Shown: piece after piece, positions 11,528 through 24,673 of the stretch
Numbering within the stretch: the first letter of the stretch is position 1
Layout of the letters: each line of letters opens with the position of its first letter
Assembly: GCA_021613535.1 (NCBI GenBank)
Contig: CP075495.1
Span: 9,300,001 to 9,364,000 of the forward strand
DNA: 64,000 bases
Origin: Adineta vaga
Lineage: Eukaryota > Rotifera
Direction of reading: 5' to 3'
Made by a program: the position numbers and the translations under genes
Notes under the pieces: generated by a model
What the model saw: only the letters and a program-made list of their open reading frames with translations
Databases searched by the model: none
Told to the model about the DNA's origin: nothing

Positions 11528-14500
11528 GGGAAATACGATGAGATGTTTGTCTCACATACTCGTCTCATCATACTCGACGCTTTCGTCAACAATAAAAAAA
11601 CGAGTAAAAGATTGCACAACCCTGTGAGAGAGAGAGAGAGATACGAAAGAGAAAGAGATACATGTCAGACAATCGATTTTACCTAGTACTAGTCTAACAG
11701 TGATGAACACTTGTTCTATATCATCAGTTGTCCATCTCACTTACAATTACAATTTACTATAGTATATGTTCGACATAATTACAATATGTTATATATAAGT
11801 AACACTCATCGAATACTCGAATGATTTATTTCTTGCCTATTTGAATACAAAAAGAAAACTATAACAAGAAATCTTTGTCGTATTGAAAGCATTAGTGCGG
11901 AAGATTTTTTTCTGTCAAAATAATTGTACATACTTCATCTCACTTGTTGTCGTCCAATACATAACACATAGGACAACAAACAGTAACGACAACGACCTAA
12001 TTAGTAGCGGCAAATGTGCACATGCATATAGATTTATTTTAGGGAATAGAAAGAAGTATGCCCGTAGTCGATGTCAATCTTTTTTGAGGTTGGTTTGAAC
12101 TTTTGAATAGATGAATAACACAAAGATGTGTGTATATGATATAGATAGACAGAATGAAGATCAAACAATAACAAGAATATATACATGAGAGAGAGAGAGA
12201 GTGAGCGTGCGGGAGCATAGGGGTGAGATTATCTTGTAACGTTCACTCTTCATATATAGAGAAATGATCTTGTTAATGAGGTTATACTGTATTGACCATT
12301 ATTACCAGAACCAGATGTTCTCGTTCCGAATTCAATCAATCGAAGGGACGTGTATGGAATGAAGAAAGGAAATAATTAGACAGAAGAAGGTGGGTGTATA
12401 CAACTTACAAACAAATCATTAGTCTAGTGGTTATGATACCTTATGCAAAATAAAACGCAAAGAAGAATAAGAAATGACGAACAGACGGTGACTGACCAAT
12501 GTCCAGTAACTGAAAATATGATTTATGATTAGTCGTTTGGTGTCTGTGGCAACAGTAATAGCTGATGCACAACTGTGAGCGCATGTGACTAAAAAACAAT
12601 TAGGCAATATTCCGACGAGACGACAGTTATTGAAATGGCGGATTACCAAAGAAAAGAAAGCGAGAGAAAGAGATCGAGTGAATATATGTATATATGCTAA
12701 GCTGCTCTTGCTATTTTTACCAGGCGACATACTGACTATTGTAAGTTTGAATAGAATAGTGAATATAAAAACACAATGACGATCGGGAATTGTCTAGAAC
12801 TGAAGATAAGACTTAAAATTGATTAAATCCTTTCTTTTTAGACTAATCTAACCAAAATATTATTGACTTTAATCAATAGTACTTGTCAACGATGTTCACT
12901 CTATACTAATCAGAAAAGAAAATCGAATTTACTCACATTTTCAAAAAAAAAAGTACTTCACACAAGAATCAATATTTAATGAAACCTTTCCATTTATGCT
13001 TGTATCAAATCTATCAGAAGTGTCATAAAAAAAGAAAAGAAAACTGAAAGTAAACTCATTTGTCTCACTCTCTTCCTTTTTTTTCTTCTTTAACAAATAC
13101 TTGATCTTGAACTGTATGTATATATACGTGTATATTCATATAGTTTGTCTTCATCTATTCAAATTGAAGGCCATACGAACAATTTTTCTAAGAGTACAAG
13201 AGTATGTCTACGTAATTGTACTTATCAACACACATCTATTTCTTATTACACACACACACACACATACTGCAAACATAACTATTTCGATCAGTGGACATTT
13301 GTCACGCATATAAACACATACACACAAATATTACATGTAACACTAGTCACCAAAGAACTCTAATCATAGTGCAATGAAACAGAAAATAAAATCTTCATCG
13401 ATATACTCAAGTATTTCTCTAAGAATGATGATGTCACCAAATGAAAATTATATTTCTTTCTTCTTTTTTTTCGGCTTGCTCTATGTATTAATATATCTGT
13501 CTATATATCAAAATGGCAGTTCTAATGATCAGAGTCATTGGATGTGATCGTATAGATATATATATATATGTCACATAACGATCAATCTTTGTCGATGATA
13601 ATGACAACTGTGTCTGAATGACAGAGACCTTGGTAACTTTCTATCTGTTCACATCTAAATGAATGTTTACACCTGATGATATCAGATAGATGAAGGTTAA
13701 GGAAAAAACTTCAAGGAAGATTAAGTAATGTGTCGAATATTTCATTTCATCTATATATGTCAATAAACAATGCTAAAGACATTAGAATGATTATTTGTTG
13801 TTTCATCTTCAAATGGTTTCTTATGTAAATGATCGAATTGGTTTTACAGCTGTTTAGATGTCTGTATGTGTTCATAAGACAAATAAACAAAATCAAGACG
13901 AGCGATACCAATTAAATTTGGTGTGAATAGAAAAAATAAAAGGCTAATCATATACATTTAGAAGCCCGTTAGCGATATAGAACACACATGTGTTGTTATC
14001 ATATACATGCATGTCAAAGACGAAGAAAAATGATTTCCGTTCCAACATAAAACAATAACAAATCACTTTTACTATCAAGCCGGAAATGAAGCTTAAAGAA
14101 GAAGAAGAAGAAAAATCATACCTAATTATCATCAGAAATAAACCGATCATTTTAAAAACTTGACATAAAACGTTCATTTTTTTCTTTTGTCTTTACTTTC
14201 TATTCACTTTACAAGATAGGGAACAATGACACGTGTGTACATATGCTATCAATTTTAATCGTATCGGGTGTATATATATATATACTTACTTACTTACTTG
14301 AATGTGTAAAACAGGCGCGTAAGCGCGTTGATGTGAAGAGAGACAACAGAGAGAAGGAGAGAGAGAGAAATGTTCAACGTATATGTATGTGTGGCACCGA
14401 AATGTTCATTCGGTCGCTCGTCGACGAGCTCTAAACGATAAGGAAAAGAAAACGGATGCTGCTCGTAAGAAAAAAGGAGGATTTTTTTATTCACATGCAA

Positions 14501-15444
14501 AAACGAAGGAGAAAAGAGTGAGAGAAAGGAAAAGATCGGAGGAAAGATACGAAAGAAACGGGAATGAGATCATTACGTAACATCGAACCACCACCAACCA
14601 CTACCGCGCTGCTGTCAAAGTGATTAATCATCATCGTTTCCTGCCATACTAAACATCCCGAAGAAGCCAAGTGAAGAAAGTTAGAAAGGGAATACAAAGG
14701 CGTGTCAGATATCAACGTTTATATTTCTTTTCTCTTTAGCTAACCTTGATTTATCCCAATTAATCGACATATTCTTCTCATAAGTGTTCTAATATTTACT
14801 TACAAATAGTTACGAGACAACACAAAGCGGAAGCATCATTTGTGCATGCGCACATCAACCTTGACTAGGTGTCACTTTAGAACGGAATTATACGACAGAC
14901 AAGCGGGCGGATGCGTTGTCATTCCCATGGTAATTGTCTTTTGCTAAAAAGGGGAGAGAAAAAGCAAAATCGGAAATATATATTTATTGTATATGTAAGC
15001 ATGAGGTACAATCTCAAATGTATATAAATAGTTTGCATTTTCTAACTTCTAATAGGACTTCGTATGTGCATGCATGCATGCTCATACATGCGTGCATACA
15101 ATAAAGCTGTTACACAACACATCTTTTTTTTTTAATATTATATGTATCCGAAAGAAAAACCTCCAAGGATCCATTAGAAAAAGCTCGATGTTTCGAAAAA
15201 ATCCAATTTACACCGACAGGACATGAAGACAAGTTTGCTGCTTGTAATTGACTCGTACAATGTGCGTGGTTTGTTGAATACCAAAAAAAAGAAAAAAAAG
15301 AAAGGAAATTAGCGAGCGGAATAGAAAAAGTTGAGCAAGATTAACGTGCGTGTCAAGTTCGACGTTACTGCTTGTTACTCTTTTAACTGAATATGATGAC
15401 AAAGCTCTAGACCAATTAACCAATACACGATTGAACGAAAAATG

Positions 15445-15504
15445 AAAAGGTCGCCGACTATTTCCTGTTTAAGCATCATGACTGGAGGTCATGAGCGACC
15501 TTTT
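15445..15504. other. Nested perfect inverted repeat (hairpin/cruciform candidate)
   Basis: The outer arms AAAAGGTCGC (15445-15454) and GCGACCTTTT (15495-15504) are perfect 10-bp complements. Inside, CATGAC (15477-15482) and GTCATG (15488-15493) form a second 6-bp stem with a 5-base loop, directly against the right outer arm. The right arm runs into a T-tract, which would act as a pol III terminator if this were a transcribed small RNA. I see no convincing A/B box or snoRNA boxes. It lies alone in a 5.7-kb region without genes. Confidence 0.5.
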
Positions 15505-16665
15505 TTCTTTTTAAGTAAATTAAAATCAATTATTTCCTTGGCTATCTAGATTCTATTTCGATGTCGATTAATAAGATTTTACATGACTTATATGCATCTG
15601 TTGAGTCTGTTTTCTCTTTCTATCTTTCTTTCTTTTTATAATGAAAATTATCATAACAATGTTTCTAGAGAACGAAAAAAGATTTAGGAAAAAAATCCGA
15701 CCTTGCTACTATGATGATTATTGTCGAGCAAATTCAATTTAGATAATACTCTTATTGACTAACATCAAATCGAACAAACTACTCGTTTTCTTCTAACTAC
15801 ATATATAAATACAAATTACGGATCGAAAGAAATTAGAAAATTAAAATAACTTCATTCTATTTTACCTTCCAGTCATGAATATATTTAAAAAAAAAAGAAA
15901 TAGTCTGGTCTAATCTTGTTGAGTAGACCATGATGATATGATATACAAAATAAATTGTGTGTATGTATTGTGGTGTCTCTCATTTTTTTTTCTGTCACCC
16001 TCAAGTTGAACTCGCTTAAGGGCAAATATATCAACGATGTATGGACGCTGCCAATAATGACAACGACAAGAAGGATGATGATGGTGATGATGATGACTTT
16101 GATTGTATTTTTAATATGTATATGAGAGACACATACATATGGCCTCGTCTTCGGATAGAGAGAGAGAGAAAAAAACGAGAGACAGAATGACTATGTGTGA
16201 CAAATAGATTCAAACTGAGACAGAGAAAGGAAATTCAATTGACGCCTGCTTCTCGATCACTGACCGATAGGATAGACGATGGCACGCATTACATTTTTTT
16301 TGCTCTATTTCGATAGATTTCATTAGACACAACGAATGATTCCAATGTCCATTATCTTTATATTCTTTCTTGCATGTTCAATTCATACAGTCAATCCAGA
16401 AAAAAAATAGAAAACTAGGATAATGTTGTAAGAAGAAACGATCGATGATGTGCAATCATTGTCAAGGCAAACGAATAAATCTTTGATCTCAAGAATTTGT
16501 AGCTCTAATGAAGAAAAATGTCAGCTGTCATCAAAATGTCATTTAGATGATATTTATAAAACAAGCAAGAAAGAAAAATAGACTAGATATCGACAATCAA
16601 TATATAATTTCTATACATACAGATAGTGCATAACAGACGAAAGAGAGAACAATTGAATCTTAATA

Positions 16666-17377
16666 ATGCATACACAAAAACTCGTTTTTATCTTTTTTCT
16701 ATTCATTATTTCAATAGTGGCACAACGTGACAAGAAAAAACTATGTTTACATAATTTAGTTATCAATGGTACAAATTTAATTACTGGACATCGTAAACAA
16801 TTATTAGTATTAAGTGTCATCAATTTCAATAATCCATCATCTCGAACACAAGCAAATAGGTAATGATAAGAAAGATTTCATCTCATGAAGGATTCTACAA
16901 CTATATATATATATATATGTGTTTTGCTCGTTTACAAACATTCAGATTCGCATTTTCTTTCTCGTTTATTAACTAGATTTCTTGATTTATATCGTGAACT
17001 TGAACGTCAGCATATACGTGATTCAGTTGTTCGTTTAATTCTCATTAATGAACAAGATGCAGCTGAACATTTTGGCGGAAATAAATTTGGTAATATAAAA
17101 CTCTTTCAAGATAATCCACAAGATCGTATCGTAAAAAGATTACATCAGAATGGTCATACATTGAATAATTATGTCTTTGGAAGGTTGTTAGAAACATTTA
17201 TCATGTCATCAGAATATTTTCTTCTAAACCTTCTTGTTCTTTAGATGTGGTTATATGATATATACTCAAGAATATCCAAATTCCGATCTTGACAATCTGA
17301 AAAATTATGAAGAACTTCTTCGTATTATCACGACAGCTGTAAAAAATAAACGACGTTGTCAAAATATATGCAGTTAA
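16666..17377 (+). CDS. Selenoprotein-P N-terminal-like secreted protein lacking the redox motif
   Basis: Three exons, 16666-16859, 16977-17183 and 17245-17377, encode 177 residues with matching phases (2 and 2). Residues 1-19 are a signal peptide (IFFLFIISIVAQ). The rest follows the selenoprotein P N-terminal thioredoxin-like domain: a beta strand (KQLLVLSVINF), a helix (FLDLYRELERQHIRDSVVRL), a strand (ILINEQD), and a C-terminal piece on exon 3, RCGYMIYTQEYPNSDL, then a helix and CQNIC. That end matches the RCGRLVYHLGLP...CEKKCGNC region of SelP. Where SelP has its UxxC redox motif this protein has NFNNPSSRTQANR, with neither Sec nor Cys. I see no in-frame TGA, so it is not a selenoprotein. 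Probable role: secreted, non-redox or binding function. The family call is from pattern memory and should be checked by profile search. Confidence 0.65.
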
Positions 17378-17555
17378 AAATTAAAACATATCAACAAGGT
17401 TTTGTTTTCATTGCAGTGTCTATTGAAAGATTTGAAGTGTCAGTTTTGTTTTGCATATTATTTGTTTCTCACGTGTGATTTAACACATTAAATTTAACAA
17501 TAACATTGGATTCTTTTTATCGTTAATCTTTGGATTAAAGAAACCATTTTTATAG

Positions 17556-17561
17556 AATAAA
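17556..17561 (+). promoter_or_regulatory. Polyadenylation signal (AATAAA), SelP-like gene
   Basis: Canonical hexamer 179 bp after the stop of the SelP-like gene, in the 1-kb spacer between it and the convergent adducin gene. Position is the only evidence. Confidence 0.4.
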
Positions 17562-18388
17562 ATTATGTTAAAAGTTTTGATATTTGAAAGTTAACTTTCC
17601 AAACCAAAGAATTTGTCTTCGGTATTTATAATTGAGCTATGAATGAATAGAACATTGATGAAGTAATCTGTTGATTTTCTGCTTACATAACGAGCCATCA
17701 TTATCTTTTTGACATTAAGATATTACCTTGAAAGAAAGTTTTCCTTAGTTTTTCCGGTATCAATCAAAGAATAAGATGTACTTATATTCCGATTTAAATA
17801 TTCTCATATTTCGTTCAATTTATTCAATATAATTCATGTATATATATATATGTTTAAAATAGAGGAAATAAGTTTCTTGCATGCGGATATGTGCACAAGA
17901 GTGCATTCATTACAAAGTAGAAGAAAGAGAAGAAAAAAAACTGAATTAGATCAACGTACACAGCACGGACACAGAGAGAGAAAAAAGCAAATAGAGAAAG
18001 AGAGTTGAAAAGTTTCTTGACTGGAAATAAATGCACACTAAGTTACACAATAAGCATTAAGAAAACTCATTCATCCTATCTTTTCTTTTCTTTCGATAAG
18101 AAGCCGAACAAAAAGGTTTTTTTTTCTTTGAGCTTGTCCATTAATTAATCATATTGACTAGAGATTGACCTCCGCTAGTCGTTCTTTTTTCAATTAAAGA
18201 TTATTACACCATACAGAAAAAAAAACGACAATGTACAACAACGAGAATGAGAGAGGGGGAGGAAGAATTATGTAAGGGTATTAGAAACGAAAAGAATTTT
18301 TTCTATAGATTAAAAAAACTGAATAAACACCACGACAATACTAAAGAATATAACGTGAGACAGTCATATATATATATGTATATATTAA
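17562..18388. other. Intergenic between convergent genes
   Basis: Low-complexity A/T-rich sequence with no coding frame; a TA run at about 17839-17851. The right part is expected to be adducin 3' UTR. Confidence 0.4.
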
Positions 18389-21300
18389 TTAAGGTTTCTC
18401 TTTATTGTTTGATTCTTTTTTTTCTTTGCGTTTTTTGAGAAATGACGGTGTACGAAATTTCGATTTCTTTTCTTTCTTAGAATCATCACCACCTTTACTA
18501 CCGCTTGTTCGTCGTGTTGGTGATACCTATATAAGACAAAAAAAAACATAATCAGATAAAATCAAATGAAATAATAAGCTTTTTCAAGAAAAGTATATTG
18601 TTGCAGTACTTTCAAACATGCCATCAATATGTGCGGAAATGTGTGTGTGTCAATAGTAGAGAGAAACGTTTAGAAGTACAATCGAAATGGCAAACATTGC
18701 GAAAAGTTTTCTCTTCATTGTTTAGCAAAAGAAAAATATAAATATTTATAAGCAAGAAGATGAGCAAAATGATATGTATGTGCATGTCAATGTGTATGTG
18801 TATAAGTGTGTACTGACCACACTCTGAGCTCGTGTTGGCACCGTTGACGATGCAGGAGATGTTAACTGTAGATAAGAATATGTTTTGTTTTTAGTTATGA
18901 TATTTAAATATTTTCAATCTATGCTCTTTGAAAAGATTTATTTAGAAATAAAATGTACCTCACGACTTGATGCCGCTGATGATGATGTTGCTGATTTCAT
19001 TATTTCCGATTTATTTGTTGCCACTTCTACATAAAAGAAATAGTAATCAATTCAATCTTTTTCTTCAATAAAAAACAAATAAAAAAAACGAAGTTGTAAT
19101 CAAAACGTACTTGCAGCAGCACTAGTACTGCGAGAAACAATAGTACGACCTTCATTCTCTCCATCATTGCCTAAAACAACATGCATACATGCATATTCAT
19201 GCAGAATTTATTCCTTTCATCTATTCACATACTCTGTCCAGATAAAGTAGCACTTCGAGGTAGTGTCACAGTTTTTTCCGGTGATGAAAAATTTTGACCA
19301 TCAGCGCCATTAATAGTTCGGCCTGGGAAAAAGATTTTTCAATCATACATATTTACATACGTGAGAAAAAACAACGATAATAGTACATTTCTTTCTCTCT
19401 CTCTCTCTCATTCGTTCGTTCGTTTAATGGTATATTATAAATCGTGAAGCACCTGTAAGTAAATAGTCATTTTCAAATGGTAAATGTTAGGTGAATAACC
19501 TTGAATACTAATGTTAACCTTGAAAATATGTAAAACGAAAGAAAATATAACACATTACAATAGAGACAGTCAGAAAATGTATATATGTATGTGTATATAA
19601 TTATTTTTTTGTGTTGATAAAAAGAAAAAAAATGAGAAATGGCAGCGACAGCCTGTAGCGAGAGATTATGCACTCTATTTTTGGACAAATGTGTAGTTAA
19701 AAATGGCACGAAATGAAATATTAAATGTGAAAAAAAGAATTGAGGCATACTAAGATAAAGACTATAATATTGAAATTGGAAAAAAAGAAAGAAAGAAAGA
19801 GAGAGCACAGACGATAGCACGAAAGTTCAAACTAGAATATATGTGAGAAACAGAAGAAAAGACTTGATTTATACATATGAAGACATACTGTTCACATAAT
19901 TGATTTAGCAGAAACGAATAGAAAAAAAAGAGAGACAAAGATTTTAGACCGGACCACGTACAACAGGTCGGCCATAGTTCTCATCAGTGAGACTACTTAA
20001 TGGATTGGTAGTTGCACGAGTAATATCATTACGAGATGTTGGAATATTGGATGAAGGAGCATTGCCAAGAACAGCACGACGAGATGGAAATGTATTTGCA
20101 ATAAGCATATCCGAACCAAGACTTGAAGTTGATGGACTTCGTTCAACATATTTTGATGAATTTATTGATGGTTTCATCGAAGTATTTTCGTAGATAACTG
20201 CTTGTCTTCCATCATCATAAGTATCTGTTGCATCATTTTGAAGGTTATAATAAGTACGAGGTGAAACAATTCGTCGTCGATTATCATTCTCAATAACATA
20301 TTCGTCAAGATCACCATCAACATCTTCATCATTCTCAGGTAGATTTGTTCGACTATCACTTGTTCTTGTTGGTACACGAACATAACGTGATGAAGCTTCA
20401 TCTGGTGGTTCTTCACTTTCTTCAACAAGTTGTTCAGCATCAGCTGCTGGCATTTTTTGACTTAAATATTCTAAGTATTCATCTCGATTGGAATATTTTA
20501 ACATACGACGAACAGTTCGTGGTGATACATCTGGATGTTCAGAAGAAAGATATTGAGCAAGATTTTCATAATAGGCGTCACCTTCACCCTTGTTATGCAC
20601 ATGGACAGGCGCTTCACGTAAGGCTATATCTCGATAATGATGTGGTGCAATCAATTGTGGTCGTGTAGGTCGTACAGGATAACGACTTGGTAACATCATT
20701 ACATAGGCAGGGTCAGCACCAAGAACGGCATCATGTTCATACATATATTGAACATAGAAACGTGTTTTACGATCCGATGATAACATTGTTTCATCATCAG
20801 GTATTACTAATATACGTGGTTTTGGACATAATGTTGTTTGTACTTGAGCACGATCAGTTTCTAATTTTGTTAAATATGGATTATCATTCATTTTGCCTCG
20901 ACTTAACATTTCAGGATGTATACGTGTTAATTCATTAATTGTTACACCTTTTTTCTGATCATTTTCAACATAACCCAAAACATCGAGGTATGGTGCAACA
21001 TTACGAAGTGCATGAACTTCACAATTAACACCATGTTTATGTGCTTCTTTTTGCCATCCTAATGAATAATTATCTAAATTTAAATATCGTGCATCACCAC
21101 GGCCGTCCTTTGAATAGAGCATTCGTTGATCATCAGTAAACCATGGATGTCCTATAGTTGATGTGGATAAACTTCCAACTGATTTCGATTGACGTAATAA
21201 AGGTAAGAGAGCTGGTCCATTAGGTTGACTTGTATGACGTCCAGCTAATGTCATCGAACCATTCAGACCAGTTTGTACGAAATCTTGATTTTGAATAGAT

Positions 21301-24300
21301 ATATCATTATCAATATCGATTGTTTCACGATGTAATTGATTAGCACGATCAATTAATTCTTTTGATAATTCAAATGAACTTCTACCAATAGTTATAATTA
21401 AACCACCTGCTTTATTCGATTGAACTTTACCAATACGATCAATTAAACGTGCAACAATTGTACCTGTACGATGTGGTGACATATTAATTGTTTCAATTGC
21501 ATTAATAGCTTCAATACGTGGTACAACAATTTCATCTTCATTCATTTTTATAACTAGACGACCAAGATCATCTTGATAGATAGAACCAGCACGATAAATA
21601 TAATTAGCCAGCATAAGTAATGGATCAATGGCATAACCATTGGATGCATCAGGTGGTTGAATATTTAATGTGGATGTTGAGGAGGTTTTTTGTATTTGTC
21701 TTAATGATTTATTAAATGGAAAAAGTAATTTTAATTTTGGATCATCCGATGTTTTTGTAGTTGTGTCTGCTCCTCCTCCCATTAATGATCTTGTTACTTT
21801 TGATGACATCAATTGTTTTTGTTGTGGTAAACGTAATCGTTGATTATCAAGTATAATTACTAAATATTTTCCATCTTCTTCTTCATAGATATCATCAGCA
21901 AATCTTACAAGTAATTCAGCAATCGTTTGTCCATTGACAGGACCAAGTAGTTGTGAACCAATACTACTTGGTATAAGAAAACGTTCACCATTTCTTAACG
22001 ATAAAATAATTGTTCGATCAGCACGTTGTAAAAATCGTCCATTTAATGATAAAATTTCTCCTAAAATACGTACAATACGTTGTTCATTCGTTTCACCAAG
22101 TGCTTCATCCCAATCACGTATATAAGAATTAAATCGATAGATTCTTCCATCATCAAAATGACGATATTCAATATCTGTTCGCTCAGCATTCAATGTAAAA
22201 CGACCATGATTAACTAAATAATCAATTAAACTCTGTTTTGTTACAGGTAATACAGGATTTCGTATGACCAATTGTTGTCTATTATCAGGTGTCATTGAAA
22301 GTACTAATGTACGCGAATCGTTGTCAATATTAATTGAATTCGATTGATCAAGTTTTTCTAATAAATGATTTGCACAACGTATTTGATTTTCTGGTGTTGT
22401 TAAATCAATTTTCGATAATAATGTAATTGTTCTTGATGATAAACCAAAACGTTTAACTATTGATGATAATGCTGATTGAGTTGGTGGTGGTCCTTTGTGT
22501 GGATTAATTAATGGAAAATCATAGGTTTTATTTTTATGCGTTAAACGTATGTAACCTTCCCGTGTATTACCAATTGTTTCAGAATTACTTAATAACCATT
22601 GTGATAAATCACGACTATCAAATGGTAAAACATTACTACCTGTTGTATTTAGCAATCGTGTATCAACAATTGCACGTATATGATCCAATGGAATAGTTAA
22701 TGTTTGATTAGAAAAATGAATTTGAACTAATTTTAAACGTTTATTACATGCGATCAAGCCATGACGATACATATGATCAATTGTAGCATGATAACGTTCA
22801 AGAAATTCTTCTTGAGTTTCTTGTGCTAAACGTGTACGAAATCGTTCATCATTTTCATCTGTTGTTATTGTTGTTGTATTATTTGATTGATTACGAGTAA
22901 ATCGTTGACCTAATGAACGTATAACATCTGACATATTTTGTGATGGTGAAGCTGTTTTTGTTGGAACAATTGATGGTGGAAATTGAACATATTGATTATT
23001 ATAATGTAGTAGCCAATTTCCGAATTCATCTTGTTTTATTTGACCATGTTTAAGTAATAAACGTGTAACATCTTGTCGTCGATATTTATTTTCATGAATA
23101 AAATCACTATGTTCAGGTGTAAGATATAATTGTGAACCATCCGATTGATTTTCTAAAACAAGTAAATTATTTGTATTATCACGTTGAATTCCATCTTGTT
23201 TGTTAATGATTTCAACATATTGTTCGATTAAATCTTGCTTTTGTTTACTAGATAATTTAATTGTTTGAAGATTTGTTGCTGGTGTTGTTGGTGCTGATGG
23301 TACTCGTGGAACTTGTAATGAATATGTACGACCATCAAAAAGAAATGTATCTTGTTCAATTCTACCACCATTAACAAGTAACATATCAATGATATGAGCA
23401 CGATCAAAACCATGAGCTGCTGCTTGACGATACCAACGTGTTGGTAATTCTAATCGATGATTTGGATCATGAAGAAATTCTAATTCAATACGTTCATTTT
23501 CTTCATCAACATGAATATGACGTATATGAGATGAAAGAACTTGACGTTGACCAACACGTTCAACCGAATCAATTTCATCGTCCAAAGGTATATCTGGTGC
23601 AACATACCGATATGCATAATTACCTGTATCGACATCATATCGAACATGTCCATTGCGAAATAGATAATCAGCAACAACACGTTGATCATTTGTTGGTGGC
23701 ATATGTTCATATGGAACATGAAGAACTTGTGTATGTTCTCCATCGAATAGATCAATTTCAGTTTCACGATTTTGTCCATCAGTTCTTACTTCTTGTATAA
23801 TAGATCGCAACCATAATAGTTCATTTCTATCTAACGAAATTCGTTGTGTACCAAATGTTAAATGTCCATCGGAGAAGTGAAGATAATTGAAGGAAAGTAA
23901 TATTCGTGCAATATCATTCATACCAATGATTTCAGGTTCATCGGATGGTTTTGCTGTATTAATTTTATTTTCCATATAGACATCAACATCATCATGATTG
24001 ATGAAGATTTGCTGTTCTTGATCATCCTCACCATTTGGAAGAATAACAATATCATTTTGTTCAGTAATTGTAATAAGTTTATCTCGATTTAATTGATCAA
24101 GCCATTGGGTTACAGTATTGACTTGATCTTCACTAAAATTGGGTGCTGATGATGTTTTTGTTGATGTTAATCGAAGTTTTTTTGCTGAAGGTTGAAATAA
24201 TTTTTGTTTTAAATTCTTTAATTTCAACATTTGTCCACGATAATATATAAGAAGCTCTTGTTTGTCGTTATCAAATTCAATTTTATCAAATATACGATCA

Positions 24301-24640
24301 ACTAAATATTGTGCACAAGCGTCAATATCTAAATCAAGATCTTCATGAAGGATTCTTGTATCATCTTCATTAAATTCAATTTGTTGTTGTTGTTGTGAAA
24401 GAGGAGAATTGTCAGTTAACGAAAGCCTTAAGCGACGACCTTGAATGAGTTCGAGCGTGCCAACATTACTACCATTTGCATTGACAAAGTGCAACAGTGA
24501 AGCAATACTTTCAAGGAGTAATACGCGTTCTCTACCGTCGTTGTCGTCGTTGGTTTTTATTTTTTTCTGTTCTTCTCGTTCGAGTGAAGGGGAGGTAGAA
24601 TGTTCGTTGTGATATTCTTTTTCTTTTTCTCTTTCTACTT

Positions 24641-24673
<33 letters not shown>

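Larger units (their letters stand above)
10925..16665. other. 5.7-kb gene-poor region upstream of robo
   Basis: No frame here has domain content or plausible exon structure; the many short open frames are chance products of low-complexity sequence. Contents are GA runs (11065-11082, 11624-11641, 12187-12200), a CTT/TTC run near 11145-11170 followed by tandem acttgt, TA runs (11504-11527, 13555-13569), a CA run near 13250-13262, ttac repeats near 14285, a GCATGC-type purine/pyrimidine patch near 15067-15100, and the hairpin at 15445-15504. It contains the promoter region of the minus-strand robo gene and of the plus-strand gene at 16666. Confidence 0.5.

Noticed and set aside
15067-15100. Repeated GCATGC/TGCATG patch as an origin or protein-binding array
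   Set aside because: Simple alternating purine-pyrimidine sequence, no regular spacing; nothing beyond chance in this low-complexity region.
16666-17377. Selenocysteine-encoding TGA in the SelP-like gene
   Set aside because: No in-frame TGA occurs in the three exons; the Sec position is simply lost.
20174-23800. Numerous 60-120-codon frames on the opposite or shifted frames of the large gene
   Set aside because: They mirror the codon bias of the real frame (His/Met/Leu-rich shadows) and have no domains.
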